The translations under genes were made by a program, and so were the position numbers. The notes below the pieces were generated by a model that worked only from the letters and a program-made list of their open reading frames with translations, had not been told where the DNA came from and made no database searches. Below, in pieces: positions 29,492 through 39,297 of a DNA stretch of 64,000 bases. This DNA comes from an uncultured Clostridia bacterium (GTDB taxonomy: Bacteria; Bacillota; Clostridia; Christensenellales; UBA1242), in the NCBI GenBank assembly GCA_944376905.1, contig CALWEA010000004.1, forward strand, positions 1-64,000. Direction: 5' to 3'. The stretch's first letter is position 1. Each line of letters opens with the position of its first letter.

Positions 29492-31132
29492 ATGAATTTA
29501 AACGAAATTAAACCTGAAAATTTTATTGAAAATATTGTTTTAGAAGATTTAAAAAACGGAAAAGTAAATTATGTTCAAACAAGACAACCACCAGAACCAA
29601 GTGGTTATTTGCATATAGGACATGTTAGAAACATAATGCTTAACTACGGTATTGCAAAAAAATTTAATGGTGTTTGTAATCTTAGATTCGATGACACAAA
29701 TCCAACCAAAGAAAAACAAGAATTTGTTGATGCAATTCAAGAAGATGTTCACTGGCTTGGTTTTGATTTCAAAAATGTTTATTATGCAACTGATTACTTT
29801 CAACAAAACTACGAAATAGCAATTAAATTAATCAAGGAAGGCAAGGCTTATGTTTGTGACTTGTCTCCAGAAGAATTATCTCAAACACGAGGAACTTTAA
29901 CACAACCAGGAACAAATAGTCCTTACCGAAACAGAACTGTTGAAGAGAATTTAACACTTTTTGAAAAAATGAAAAATGGAGAATTTCCTGCGGGAAAATG
30001 TTGTCTAAGAGCAAAAATAGATATGTCTAGTCCTAATATCAACATGCGCGACCCAGTTATTTACAGGATTCAATACAACACACACCAACGCATTGGAAAC
30101 ACATGGAATATCTATCCTAGTTATGATTTTTCTCACCCCCTAGATGATGCACTGGAAGGAGTAACTCATTCCATTTGCGGTTTGGAATTTGAAGACCACC
30201 GCCCTCTTTATAATTGGGTTGTCGAAAATAGCGGTATAGCAAATCACCCTCAACAAATTGAATATTCCAACCTCATGATTAAAGGAGTTATAATAGGAAA
30301 ACGCCACATAAAAAGATTTGTTGCAGAGGGCAAAATTTCTGGTTTTGATGACCCTCGTGTTTACACGTTACGCGGACTTCGTCGAAGAGGAGTCTTGCCA
30401 CAAAGCCTACTTGAATTTAGTAAAGCAGCAAGTGTTAGCAAAACAACAACAGTTTGTGAAATGGACTTTTTTGAACATTTTGTTAGAGAAGATTTAAACA
30501 AAATTTCAAAAAGAGTTATGGCAGTTTTAACTCCGATTAAATTGATTATTGAAAACTATGAAAAAGATGAAGAAGATATTATTTTAGAAGACTATCCTCA
30601 AAATGAAAATACCACTACCCGCATCTATAAATTTGGCAAAGAACTTTATATAGACTCAGATGATTTTAGAAAAACACCAGAACCAAAATTCCATAGACTT
30701 TTAATTGGAAATAAAGTTAGATTAAAAGGTGCTTATGTTATTGAGGTAACACATTTTGACGAAGATGAAAATGGAAATGTGACATGCATTTATGCTAATT
30801 ACGACCCAAACACTAAATCCGGCACTGCCAATGCAAACAACGTTAAAGTTAAGTCCACAATTCATTGGCTAAATGTTAAACATTCTCAACCGATAGAAGC
30901 AAGATTATTTGAAAATTTAACTTTGGAAAGTGAAATTCAAAACGGTGATTATGTTTTTAATCCCAACTCTTTAATTATAAAACATGGATATATTGAAAGT
31001 GGATTAAATTTATCATTTGATGAAAGATATCAGTTTTTAAGAAATGGTTATTATTGTCTTGACAAAGACACGACCAATGATTTGCCAGTTTTTAATAGAA
31101 CTGTTACTTTAAAAGACTCTAAAAAGAAATAA
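29492..31132 (+). CDS. glnS: Glutaminyl-tRNA synthetase
   Basis: Class I synthetase (546 residues) charging tRNA-Gln directly. The Rossmann motif PPEPSGYLHIGH is intact. CGLEFEDHRPLYNW, DDPRVYTLRGLRRRG and the anticodon-binding beta-barrels follow. The second signature, MSKR in E. coli, reads IGKR here (GVIIGKRHIK), keeping only the Lys-Arg. The start at 29492 fits the family N-terminus (NFIENIVLEDLKNGK); the in-frame TTG at 29462 does not. AAGGAA lies upstream at a rather long spacing. Many Bacillota lack GlnRS and amidate Glu-tRNA-Gln instead, so ancestral transfer is plausible. Confidence 0.96.
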   Translation: MNLNEIKPENFIENIVLEDLKNGKVNYVQTRQPPEPSGYLHIGHVRNIMLNYGIAKKFNGVCNLRFDDTNPTKEKQEFVDAIQEDVHWLGFDFKNVYYATDYFQQNYEIAIKLIKEGKAYVCDLSPEELSQTRGTLTQPGTNSPYRNRTVEENLTLFEKMKNGEFPAGKCCLRAKIDMSSPNINMRDPVIYRIQYNTHQRIGNTWNIYPSYDFSHPLDDALEGVTHSICGLEFEDHRPLYNWVVENSGIANHPQQIEYSNLMIKGVIIGKRHIKRFVAEGKISGFDDPRVYTLRGLRRRGVLPQSLLEFSKAASVSKTTTVCEMDFFEHFVREDLNKISKRVMAVLTPIKLIIENYEKDEEDIILEDYPQNENTTTRIYKFGKELYIDSDDFRKTPEPKFHRLLIGNKVRLKGAYVIEVTHFDEDENGNVTCIYANYDPNTKSGTANANNVKVKSTIHWLNVKHSQPIEARLFENLTLESEIQNGDYVFNPNSLIIKHGYIESGLNLSFDERYQFLRNGYYCLDKDTTNDLPVFNRTVTLKDSKKK

Positions 31133-31271
31133 AAAACTTAGTCAAATTATAAAATAAATAAATAAATAAAATAAATTATAAAAAAATTAATTCAAAATAA
31201 TAGTTTAAAAAAGTAAAAAGTTTAAAAAATAATTAAAAAAACTTAGTAAAAAAAATTGAAATAAAATAAAA

Positions 31272-31305
31272 AAAACACATCTAGATTTAAAATTAGATGT
31301 GTTTT
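31272..31305. terminator. Bidirectional terminator between glnS and the converging gene
   Basis: Stem AAAACACATCTA / TAGATGTGTTTT-type with A and T tails. Confidence 0.85.
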
Positions 31306-31335
31306 TCTAAAATAAATTTCAAAAATCAAAATATT

Positions 31336-31926
31336 TTAAAAATTTTTATTTAACCAAGTCTTTATTTTCTTTTTGTTATAATTAAATTTCATGCTGTCCG
31401 CCCAAGTCAACAATTTTTTATATGTATTAGAAACACCCATAGTCAATTCAAGCAAAATGTCTTCTTTGCCACTAATATCTTCATAATTTTCAACACTTCT
31501 TAAAAAATATGTTAAATATGCACGTCTTGAATTAATATGTATTATATCTAATCGCATGTCCCAAATATCGTTAATTATATCTTTTATATTTTTATCGTCT
31601 TTGTTAATATCATTAATCAAAACACTTAATTTTTGATTTAAGTTTTGAAAATTAGCAAATTGAAATTTTAAATTTTCTTTTAATTCCATATTTGTTCTAG
31701 AAATTGTTTTTAAATTTTGAAGTATATATAACACGTTTAAAACCATTTTTTGCATTTCTATAATTTGCATAGTTGTTTGGTTAAAAGAAATTTCTTTATC
31801 TTGTATATTAACTTGACCAGAAATTGATTGCAACGCATTTTTTACTGTTGCATCTTTAAAAAGTTCTTTATTAAAACTACCATATTTTTTTAAATTTAAA
31901 TCTTTTTTTTCATTTTTTGAATTCAT
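31336..31926 (-). CDS. Unknown helical, Lys/Asn-rich protein
   Basis: Not recognised. 196 residues, nearly all predicted helix, with a likely coiled coil at about 50-120 (MQKMVLNVLYILQNL, then LKENLKFQFANFQNLNQKL). No membrane segment or signal peptide. The upstream AAGGT is weak and about 13 nt from the ATG. It is last in a three-gene minus-strand run (32250, 31953, 31336) with short gaps, likely one transcript. Confidence 0.65.
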   Translation of the reverse strand: MNSKNEKKDLNLKKYGSFNKELFKDATVKNALQSISGQVNIQDKEISFNQTTMQIIEMQKMVLNVLYILQNLKTISRTNMELKENLKFQFANFQNLNQKLSVLINDINKDDKNIKDIINDIWDMRLDIIHINSRRAYLTYFLRSVENYEDISGKEDILLELTMGVSNTYKKLLTWADSMKFNYNKKKIKTWLNKNF

Positions 31927-31952
31927 TATTTTATTTTACCTTTATTGATATT

Positions 31953-32171
31953 TTACTTGTATCTTTCTTGTGTGTTTTTTATCGCCTTTCCCATTTCATT
32001 TAAATATCTAAACAATATTAAATTTTCTTCCTGTAAACTCATTTTTTTATAAAATCTATAACACAATTTGCCACTATATTCACCATTATAATCAAAAAAC
32101 CTATAATAATTTAATGAAAACTTATCATCAATAATATTTGTTGCTTTAATTTTTATTTGATTTTCAATCAT
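31953..32171 (-). CDS. Unknown small protein
   Basis: 72 residues, not recognised. The ATG at 32171 has AAGGGA at about 7 nt; the longer frame from 32234 starts with TTG and has no ribosome site. Aromatic-rich (NYYRFFDYNGEYSGKLCYRFYKK), no membrane helix. Middle gene of the 31336-32660 run. Confidence 0.6.
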   Translation of the reverse strand: MIENQIKIKATNIIDDKFSLNYYRFFDYNGEYSGKLCYRFYKKMSLQEENLILFRYLNEMGKAIKNTQERYK

Positions 32172-32249
32172 AAAAAGTCCCTTTTTCAAATAACATAATC
32201 TCATATATAATAAATAAAATTTAATAATTTTCAATATATTAAAATATTT

Positions 32250-32660
32250 TTAATACATTCTAGATTGTAATGATTTATCGAAAACTTTTTGGCCATTACT
32301 ATGTTTACTTTTTAATTCTTTTTCAAAAGCAAGTTGTGCACATTGAATACAATAAATTTTTTCAGAAGAATCTGCAAAAGCCAATTTATTTGCGAAGTAA
32401 TTTTCAGCAGCCTCTCTAATCATTTTAAAAAATTTTTCATAAGCAAAAAAACTTATAGGAATATTATAAAACATACACTTTACATTTTTACTATCTATTT
32501 TTTGAAATCTAACATAATTTTCAAAAAAAGTTCCATCTTGAATTGAAGAACAAACTATCCCAAATTCATTATTTATTTTTCTAACCCTACTAGCATAAAA
32601 TTCACTTACATTTTTATTATCATTTGAACATGATAATTTTAAACTTTTAAATTTATACAT
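32250..32660 (-). CDS. Unknown protein related to the 28657 gene product
   Basis: 136 residues, not recognised. Cys appears in SCS, VCS, KCM and the pair IYCIQC. The region FFENYVRFQK to AQLAFEKEL parallels the protein at 28657, although identity is low. AGAGGT stands 8 nt before the ATG. It heads the three-gene minus-strand run and is divergent from the ABC-F gene. Confidence 0.65.
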   Translation of the reverse strand: MYKFKSLKLSCSNDNKNVSEFYASRVRKINNEFGIVCSSIQDGTFFENYVRFQKIDSKNVKCMFYNIPISFFAYEKFFKMIREAAENYFANKLAFADSSEKIYCIQCAQLAFEKELKSKHSNGQKVFDKSLQSRMY

Positions 32661-32936
32661 AATTTTTTACCTCTACCTAATATATATTTATTTAATTCTA
32701 ATTCATCAAGTATAATATCACACTTTTATATAAATGTAAATACCCGAATTTTAAAAAAATAAATTTTTAAAATATTTACATTTAATTATGGCAAAATAAA
32801 TAAAAATATGTTAAAATAATAGGAATTAAAAAATTAAAAAACAATAATTATAACTTTTTAATTAAAGCAAAATTTATTTTTTTAATTAAATCGTGAATTA
32901 AATCATTAAATTTTAATAATGAATAAAAGGAGCAAT

Positions 32937-34499
32937 ATGATTCAAGCAATTAATGTTAGTCTACAATTTGGAGGACGAGTTTTATTTAAAGATGTTAATT
33001 TGAAATTTACAAAAGGTAACTGTTATGGTATTATTGGCGCAAATGGTGCGGGAAAATCAACTTTTTTAAAAGTTTTGACCGGAGAAATAGAACCAAATAA
33101 AGGAGAAGTTATTGTTTCTGCAAACGAACGAATGAGCGTTTTAGTTCAAAATCAAAATGCTTATGACGACAAAACTGTTCTTCAGACTGTTTTATTGGGG
33201 CATAAAAGATTATGTGAAGTTGAAGAAATGAAAAACGCATTATACGCAAAAACAGATTTTAATGATGAAGATGGAATAAAAGCCGCTGAACTCGAAGCAG
33301 AATATGCGGAACTTGGAGGTTGGGAAGCAGATGGACAGGCAAAAACCCTACTATCCTCAATTGGTATTGACGAAAATAACTTTGATAAATTAATGAGTGA
33401 GATAGACCCAAAACAAAAGGTTAAAGTTCTACTTGCACAAGCGTTGTTTGGTAATCCTGATATTTTAATTTTAGACGAACCAACAAATAATTTGGATTTT
33501 AAAACTGTTAGATGGCTTGAAAATTTCTTGCTAGATTTTGAAAACACTGTTATTATTGTTAGTCATAACAGACATTTTTTAAATAAAGTTTGTACTCACA
33601 TTTGTGATGTTGATTTTGGACAAATTAATATGTTCTTAGGAAATTATGATTTTTGGTATGAAACAAGTCAACTTCTTGCTCGTCAAGCAAAGGAACAAAA
33701 TAAAAAAGCCGAACAGCGAGCAAAAGAACTTAAAGAATTTATTGCTCGTTTTTCAGCAAATGCAAGCAAATCAAAACAAGCAACGTCCAGAAAAAAAGAA
33801 CTTGAAAAATTAACTCTTGAAGATTTTAAACCATCTAATAGAAAATATCCCTATATTGATTTTAAGTTTGAACAAAGTTTAGGCAAAGAAATATTAATAG
33901 TTAAAAATTTAACCAAAAAAGGTTTTTTTGAAAATATTTCATTTTCAATAAATGAGGGAGATAAGGTCGCTTTAATATGTAACAATGCACTAGCAACTAC
34001 TATGTTCTTTGATATTTTAGCAGGAAAAGAACAAGCAGATAGCGGAACTGTTCACTGGGGGAAAACTGTTAAATTTGGATATCTTCCTCAAGATAACAGA
34101 GAGTTTTTCGAAAACAACAATAATACTATTGTTGATTGGCTTCGCCAGTATTCCAAAGACCAAACAGAAATGTTCATTAGAAGTTGGCTGGGAAGAATGT
34201 TATTTAGTGGTGAGGAAGCATTAAAACCTGTTAATGTTCTTTCTGGTGGAGAAAAAGTTAGATGTATGTTCGCAAAATTAATGCTCGAAAGTCCCAATTT
34301 CCTTCTCTTAGATGAACCAACTAACCATCTAGACTTGGAAAGTATAACCGCCTTAAATAAAGGTATGATAAATTTTAAAGGTGCAATGATTTTCGCAAGT
34401 CATGACCAAGAAATTGTTGAAACAACTGCAAATAGAGTTTTTGACATTGTTGACCAACATACTTTCACTGATAAAATTGGCGCCTATTTTGAAGATTGA
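32937..34499 (+). CDS. ABC-F family ATPase (YkpA/YbiT-like)
   Basis: Soluble twin-ATPase that acts on ribosomes; no membrane part. 520 residues from the ATG at 32937, which has AAAGGAG 5 nt upstream (the ATG at 32919 is upstream of that site). Domain 1 has GANGAGKST and ILDEPTNNLD, but its signature is KVKVLLAQAL instead of LSGG, as usual in this subgroup. The linker (about 240-285) is Lys/Ala-rich. Domain 2 has LSGGEKVR and LLLDEPTNHLD, but its P-loop reads CNNALATTMF, lacking the glycines and Lys. Antibiotic protection is possible but this subgroup is usually housekeeping. Confidence 0.93.
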   Translation: MIQAINVSLQFGGRVLFKDVNLKFTKGNCYGIIGANGAGKSTFLKVLTGEIEPNKGEVIVSANERMSVLVQNQNAYDDKTVLQTVLLGHKRLCEVEEMKNALYAKTDFNDEDGIKAAELEAEYAELGGWEADGQAKTLLSSIGIDENNFDKLMSEIDPKQKVKVLLAQALFGNPDILILDEPTNNLDFKTVRWLENFLLDFENTVIIVSHNRHFLNKVCTHICDVDFGQINMFLGNYDFWYETSQLLARQAKEQNKKAEQRAKELKEFIARFSANASKSKQATSRKKELEKLTLEDFKPSNRKYPYIDFKFEQSLGKEILIVKNLTKKGFFENISFSINEGDKVALICNNALATTMFFDILAGKEQADSGTVHWGKTVKFGYLPQDNREFFENNNNTIVDWLRQYSKDQTEMFIRSWLGRMLFSGEEALKPVNVLSGGEKVRCMFAKLMLESPNFLLLDEPTNHLDLESITALNKGMINFKGAMIFASHDQEIVETTANRVFDIVDQHTFTDKIGAYFED

Positions 34500-34865
34500 T
34501 TAAAACAATAATTAAAAAAAATTTTTATAAAAAATAATTCTATAAAAAATTAAAATATGACATTCAATATTTTTAAACAAAAAGATTTTAATAACAAGTA
34601 ATATCTTAAAATAAAAATTGATTTTTATTATTTAGATTTTTATCTAATAACTAATTAAAGATACATTTTTAATAATATCAATATTTAAAAAAATATTTTA
34701 TAAAAACATTAAATCTTTTATATATTATTTAATTAATTATTTAATTAAATAATATTAATATTTCATAACAAAATAAATATAGAAAATAAAAAAATTAAAT
34801 TAAAAAATAAAAAAACCTTAAAACTATTTTAATGATATAAATAATTAAAAGGTTTTTTATTTATT
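34500..34865. other. Convergent AT-rich gap with palindromes
   Basis: Holds the 16-mer palindrome TTAGATTTTTATCTAA at 34632-34647 and the terminator at 34809-34858. No gene is seen. Confidence 0.55.
34809..34858 (-). terminator. Terminator of the zinc-ribbon gene
   Basis: AAAAAACCTT / AAGGTTTTTT arms around an A/T loop of about 30 nt, with a T run on the minus strand. Confidence 0.6.
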
Positions 34866-35570
34866 TCAGTTATTATTTTTATAAATTATTCTTTGACAAT
34901 TTTCACATTCCAATAAACCATCTCGTTTCAACTTATCTGTTTGTGCCATAGGCAATTCCATCATACAACCACCGCACGCATTATTAATTACCGGAACAAA
35001 AACAGGAAAAATTTTATCCCCGCGCTTTTCAAGATACTTCTTCAACAATTCTGAATCAACATTTTTAGAAAGTTCATCCAATTCTTTCTTCAACTTTTCT
35101 ATTTGAGGTTCTGCTTTGTTTTGTTCATTTTCAAATTGTTCTTTAAAGAAAGTATGTTTTTCTCTAGCCAAATTATATCTTTTTTTTGCATTTTCATAAT
35201 CATTTAAAATAGAGTTAATTTTTTCTGCTTGCGAAAGTAGTTTTTTTTCTAAAATATTTAAGTTTGAAAATAAGTCATTAGTCGCTTTCATAATATCATT
35301 AGCATCATTTTCCTCTAATTTTTCAACATCTTTATTTTGTATATTTAAAAATGTTTTTATATTATCATCATAAGCCTTTTTCAAACTATTAAACTGATTC
35401 AATACTTCTTGAGCCTGAGCCTCACAAGTAGCAGAAATTTGTTGAGCTTGTTTAACAACATCAACTATTTGCACTAAAGCCTTTTTATTTTTACTTTGTG
35501 CCAAATCTTTTTCTATTTTGATTATTTCACTATCTTTTGCTTGATAATCTAATATTTTTTGAACTTTCAT
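34866..35570 (-). CDS. Coiled-coil protein with C-terminal zinc ribbon
   Basis: 234 residues: a long helical hairpin (about 5-185), then a C4 zinc ribbon (CGGC, 19 residues, CENC) with the family motif CGGCMMELP. This matches the CT398/DUF164 zinc-ribbon family, thought to bind nucleic acid or sigma-54-type and secretion partners; its cellular role is unsettled. AAGGAT precedes the ATG. It lies after dnaG and rpoD in the same direction, 204 bp downstream, a neighbourhood common in Clostridia. The gap carries 13-bp AAAACTTTAATTA repeats (about 35614-35665) and a hairpin at 35709-35724. Confidence 0.87.
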   Translation of the reverse strand: MKVQKILDYQAKDSEIIKIEKDLAQSKNKKALVQIVDVVKQAQQISATCEAQAQEVLNQFNSLKKAYDDNIKTFLNIQNKDVEKLEENDANDIMKATNDLFSNLNILEKKLLSQAEKINSILNDYENAKKRYNLAREKHTFFKEQFENEQNKAEPQIEKLKKELDELSKNVDSELLKKYLEKRGDKIFPVFVPVINNACGGCMMELPMAQTDKLKRDGLLECENCQRIIYKNNN

Positions 35571-35774
35571 AAATTATCCTTTTTTATTAATTTTGTATTT
35601 AAATCATTTAATTAAAAAACTTTAATTGATAAACTTTAATTAAAAAACTTTAATTAAAAAACTTTTTACAATTAAAGGTAAATTAAATAATAATTTTATT
35701 AAATATATTTAGATTTTTATCTAAATTGTTTATTATTCCATTTTAAATTTAAAAATATAGATAATAATTTCATC

Positions 35775-36830
35775 TTAATCCATATAATCAACTAATTTTT
35801 TAGCACGAGTTGGATGACGAAGTTTTCTTAAAGCCTTAGCCTCTATTTGACGAATTCTTTCACGAGTAACATTAAATTCTTTTCCAACTTCTTCAAGTGT
35901 TCTAGTATGATTATCATCTAATCCATATCTTAATTTAATAACTTTTTGTTCTCTTGGTGTTAAAGTTTCAATAGTTGCCAAAAGTTGTTCACGTAGCATA
36001 TTCTCACTCGTTGCCTCAAGAGGTGGAGGAATGGTTGGGTCTTCAATGAAATCTGCAATTTTTCCATCATCATCTTCACCAACAGGAGTTTCTAATGAAA
36101 TAGGGTCTTGTGATATTTTTTGAATATCAGCAATTTTATCTTCACTCATATTCATAGCCTCACTCAACTCAGCAAGAGTTGGGTCTCTACCCAATTTTTG
36201 AAATAAATATCTAGTTGTTCTACTAACTTTATGAATTGTTTCAACCATATGAACAGGAATTCGAATAGTTCTAGCCTGATCCGCCATTGCCCTTGTTATA
36301 GCTTGTCTAATCCAACAAGTTGCATAAGTTGAGAACCTAAAACCCTTAGTATAATCAAATTTTTCAACTGCTTTTAAAAGCCCCATATTTCCTTCTTGAA
36401 TTAAATCCAAAAGTTGCATATTGTAACGCCCTACCCATCTCTTAGCGATACTAACAACTAAACGTAGATTGCTTTCCGCTAAAAGTTTCTTCGCCGCAAC
36501 ATCTCCTTTTGCAACCCTTTCAGCCAACTTCAATTCTTCTTCACTACTTAAAAGCGGGGTTTTTCCAATATCTTTTAAATAAGCTTTAACAGGGTCGCTA
36601 ACACTAACACTTGCAATAATTTTATCTAAACTTTCCATAGAATCTTCGGTTGGATTAGATGGAATAATTTTAATATTTCTTGCCTCAATTTTTTTAATGG
36701 CGTCATCTATTTCAGTTGCACTTGCCTCATAATTTAAAAGTTTAAAATAGATTTCTTCTTCATTAAGCGAACCTTTTTTCATTCCAATATCAATAAGTTT
36801 TTCAATTTCAGCCTCAATTTTTTCTTTCAT
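35775..36830 (-). CDS. rpoD: RNA polymerase primary sigma factor SigA (RpoD)
   Basis: Housekeeping sigma factor, 351 residues, without the long insertion of proteobacterial RpoD. Region 1.2 ([17 protein letters not shown], about 78-94), region 2 ([40 protein letters not shown], then [14 protein letters not shown]), region 3 and region 4 with the helix-turn-helix [27 protein letters not shown] are all complete. The promoters called in this window fit its expected TTGACA-17-TATAAT preference. It starts 9 bp after dnaG; AGGGGG overlaps the dnaG stop, so translation is probably coupled. Confidence 0.98.
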   Translation of the reverse strand: MKEKIEAEIEKLIDIGMKKGSLNEEEIYFKLLNYEASATEIDDAIKKIEARNIKIIPSNPTEDSMESLDKIIASVSVSDPVKAYLKDIGKTPLLSSEEELKLAERVAKGDVAAKKLLAESNLRLVVSIAKRWVGRYNMQLLDLIQEGNMGLLKAVEKFDYTKGFRFSTYATCWIRQAITRAMADQARTIRIPVHMVETIHKVSRTTRYLFQKLGRDPTLAELSEAMNMSEDKIADIQKISQDPISLETPVGEDDDGKIADFIEDPTIPPPLEATSENMLREQLLATIETLTPREQKVIKLRYGLDDNHTRTLEEVGKEFNVTRERIRQIEAKALRKLRHPTRAKKLVDYMD

Positions 36831-36839
36831 TCAATCCCC

Positions 36840-38711
36840 CTAATTTTTATTCCTTTGTTTTTGCTTTTCCAAATTTTGAATATTTTTTGTTAATAAATTT
36901 ATTTGTTTTAAAATTTCTATTTTTTTATCAGTTGATATTTCTTGTGAATATTGTTTACTTAACTGGTCTTTTTTAAACTTCAAAGAAGAACTATATATCA
37001 AATATTCACATTCCTTAAAATATTCTTCTGGATTTTGTATAATGTTAAAATCAAAATTTGCAACCGCCTTAATATTTGGTTCGCTGTCAACATCAAATAA
37101 ATCAAAAATATAAGAAACCAAAAATTTTTCATTATTTTTATATTTTTGAAACAAGATATTAACAAGTTTCTTTAATGACGGATTTTGAATGCTATTTATG
37201 ACTTCATCATTAAAAACGGCGTAAGACATATGATGTAAAAGGGAGGCAACAACAAATCTTTCAGCTTTTATAATGGCACTTTGCCCACCAATTTCCCCAA
37301 ACAAATTATTTTCCAAAATGTTATTTGAAATTTTATCGCCAATCTCTTCACTATTTTCTAAGTTTTTGAAATTATTTTTTTGCAATAAAGATTTTATATT
37401 TTGTAAATCTCGACGCAAATAATCTAACGACAAATTTGTTTCTTTTTTTATTTCACCAAGATAAATATCCTGTTCAGCATTAGACTTTAACCCTGCGAGA
37501 ATTTTTAAAGCGTTTTTTGTAAACTCCACCTTTCCCTCAGGGTTATTTAAATTACATTTTTCTTTAATGTTATTAATTTTAAAAATAATAGGATTAACAG
37601 CGTTATCAATTAAATCTTTTAACTTTTGTGAACCATATTTTTTCAAAAATTCATCAGGGTCAAGATTTTCGGGAAGTCGAACAACTCTAACATTAACATC
37701 ATCACCATAATCTTCAAAAGTGTTTAATGCTCGCAAAATAGCCTTTTGCCCCGCTTCATCACCATCAAAACACAAAACAATATTATCACAAAACCGTTTT
37801 AACTCTTTTATATGGTCTTTTGTCAGCGCCGTTCCCAAACAAGCAACAGTATTTTCGAAACCAGCCTGATGCATAGAAACAACATCAAATTGCCCTTCAA
37901 CAATAATAATATTATTTAGCCCAAAAGATTTCTTTAATTTTTTAATTAAATTGATAGCATAAACAGTTTTACTTTTATCAAACAACATAGTAGTAGGTGT
38001 GTTTTTATACTTTGCAACATTAGCATTTTTTGATAAATCTCGACCACTAAAACCTATGCAATCATTTTGAACATTGACAATAGGAAAAATTAAACGCTCA
38101 AAAAGAAAATCGTACGGTTTTCCATTTTTGCCAATCTCACAAACTCCCGCAAGTTTCATTTCTTCTGGAGAAAATCCTTTTTCCGCTAAGAAATTTGGCA
38201 AATCGTTAAAGTTAGGACTAAATCCCAACTCAAAATTTTGTAAAGAAGCCCTGGTCGTGTTTCTAGATTTTAAGTAAGATTGAGCAATATTTGCATCTTT
38301 ATTGTAAATTGAATTTTTATAAAATTCACGAGTTAAATTTAAAATAAGCAATAAGCGTTCTTTTGTTCGTTTAATTTTAATGTATTTTTCGTCATCATTT
38401 AAACGTGGAATTTTCATATTAGCGTTTTCTGCTAAAATAGAAATCGCTTCATAATAAGATAAGTCCTCATACTTTCTTAAAAAAGAAATAATATCTCCAC
38501 TTTCTCCACAACCAAAACAATGATAAAAACCGTCATATTCATTAACACAAAAAGAAGGAGTTTTTTCGTGATGAAAAGGGCAACACCCCCAAAAATTTTT
38601 ACCTTTTTTTTCAAGATGAACATATTTTGAAATAAGCGATATTATATCATTTTTAGATTTTAATTGTTGAATAAACTCTGGACTAAAAGAGTTATTATAA
38701 AAATCTTTCAT
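36840..38711 (-). CDS. dnaG: DNA primase DnaG
   Basis: Makes RNA primers for replication. 623 residues: zinc-binding domain at about 40-65 (CCPFHHEKTPSF and HCFGCGESGD), the RNA-polymerase core with TOPRIM motifs IIVEGQFDVVSMHQAG (about 273) and CFDGDEAGQKA (about 325), and a C-terminal helicase-binding region ending in a coiled coil. AAGGAT precedes the ATG, and a likely promoter (TTGAAA, 18 bp, TATACT) lies near 38745-38775. First gene of the dnaG-rpoD pair of the classical macromolecular synthesis operon; rpsU lies next, upstream. Confidence 0.97.
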   Translation of the reverse strand: MKDFYNNSFSPEFIQQLKSKNDIISLISKYVHLEKKGKNFWGCCPFHHEKTPSFCVNEYDGFYHCFGCGESGDIISFLRKYEDLSYYEAISILAENANMKIPRLNDDEKYIKIKRTKERLLLILNLTREFYKNSIYNKDANIAQSYLKSRNTTRASLQNFELGFSPNFNDLPNFLAEKGFSPEEMKLAGVCEIGKNGKPYDFLFERLIFPIVNVQNDCIGFSGRDLSKNANVAKYKNTPTTMLFDKSKTVYAINLIKKLKKSFGLNNIIIVEGQFDVVSMHQAGFENTVACLGTALTKDHIKELKRFCDNIVLCFDGDEAGQKAILRALNTFEDYGDDVNVRVVRLPENLDPDEFLKKYGSQKLKDLIDNAVNPIIFKINNIKEKCNLNNPEGKVEFTKNALKILAGLKSNAEQDIYLGEIKKETNLSLDYLRRDLQNIKSLLQKNNFKNLENSEEIGDKISNNILENNLFGEIGGQSAIIKAERFVVASLLHHMSYAVFNDEVINSIQNPSLKKLVNILFQKYKNNEKFLVSYIFDLFDVDSEPNIKAVANFDFNIIQNPEEYFKECEYLIYSSSLKFKKDQLSKQYSQEISTDKKIEILKQINLLTKNIQNLEKQKQRNKN

Positions 38712-38833
38712 TTGTATCCTTAAATTCTCAAAACCAAAAAATAAATTTAGTATACTTATTCGACAAAAATAATTTCAATCCTTTTTTTATTAAAAAAAAT
38801 TTTTAAAAAAATAAAATAAATATAAAAAATTAA

Positions 38834-38885
38834 AAACAGCCACAAACAATTAATTTGCAAACAGCAAAAATAACTATGGGCTGTT
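38834..38885 (-). terminator. Possible rpsU terminator
   Basis: AACAGCC / GGCTGTT arms with a long loop, followed by TTTTTAATTTTT on the minus strand. Confidence 0.45.
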
Positions 38886-38972
38886 GAGATATAATCTTAA
38901 TTTACTCACACAAAAAAATTATAAAAGCATGAAAAAAAGTAAAAAAGTAAAAAAGATTATGAAATAGAAAAA

Positions 38973-39155
38973 TTAGGAGTGTTTTCGTGCTTTTTTTCTA
39001 GCAGCTTCTTGTTTTTTCTTACGTGCAACACTAGGTTTGTCGTAAGCTTCTTTTTTGCGAATGTCACCGATTATGCCATCTTTTTGACATTTTCTTTTAA
39101 AGCGTTTCAAAGCACTTTCCAAAGTTTCGTTTTCGCCAACCTTAACTGTAGTCAC
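38973..39155 (-). CDS. rpsU: 30S ribosomal protein S21
   Basis: 60 residues: very basic, with the S21 pattern [40 protein letters not shown] and a C-terminal Lys/Arg tail ([17 protein letters not shown]). The start is GTG, fixed by AAGGTGGTGAA just upstream. In many Clostridia rpsU follows rsmE-mtaB in the dnaK-dnaJ neighbourhood; here cassette B and a small gene separate it from mtaB. It has its own promoter. Confidence 0.96.
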   Translation of the reverse strand: MTTVKVGENETLESALKRFKRKCQKDGIIGDIRKKEAYDKPSVARKKKQEAARKKARKHS

Positions 39156-39192
39156 TCTAATTCACCACCTTCCAACATAAAAATTATAAATT

Positions 39193-39221
39193 ATTATACT
39201 CCGCATTATAATAAAAGTCAA
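39193..39221 (-). promoter_or_regulatory. Strong rpsU promoter
   Basis: TTGACT (39216-39221), 17 bp, TATAAT (39193-39198), with a leader of about 30 nt. Confidence 0.85.
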
Positions 39222-39297
39222 CCTTTTTTTACTTTTTTTAATTATAGAAATAATATTAACTAATTTGTGTGATATCAAATAATTTTAATGATATATT

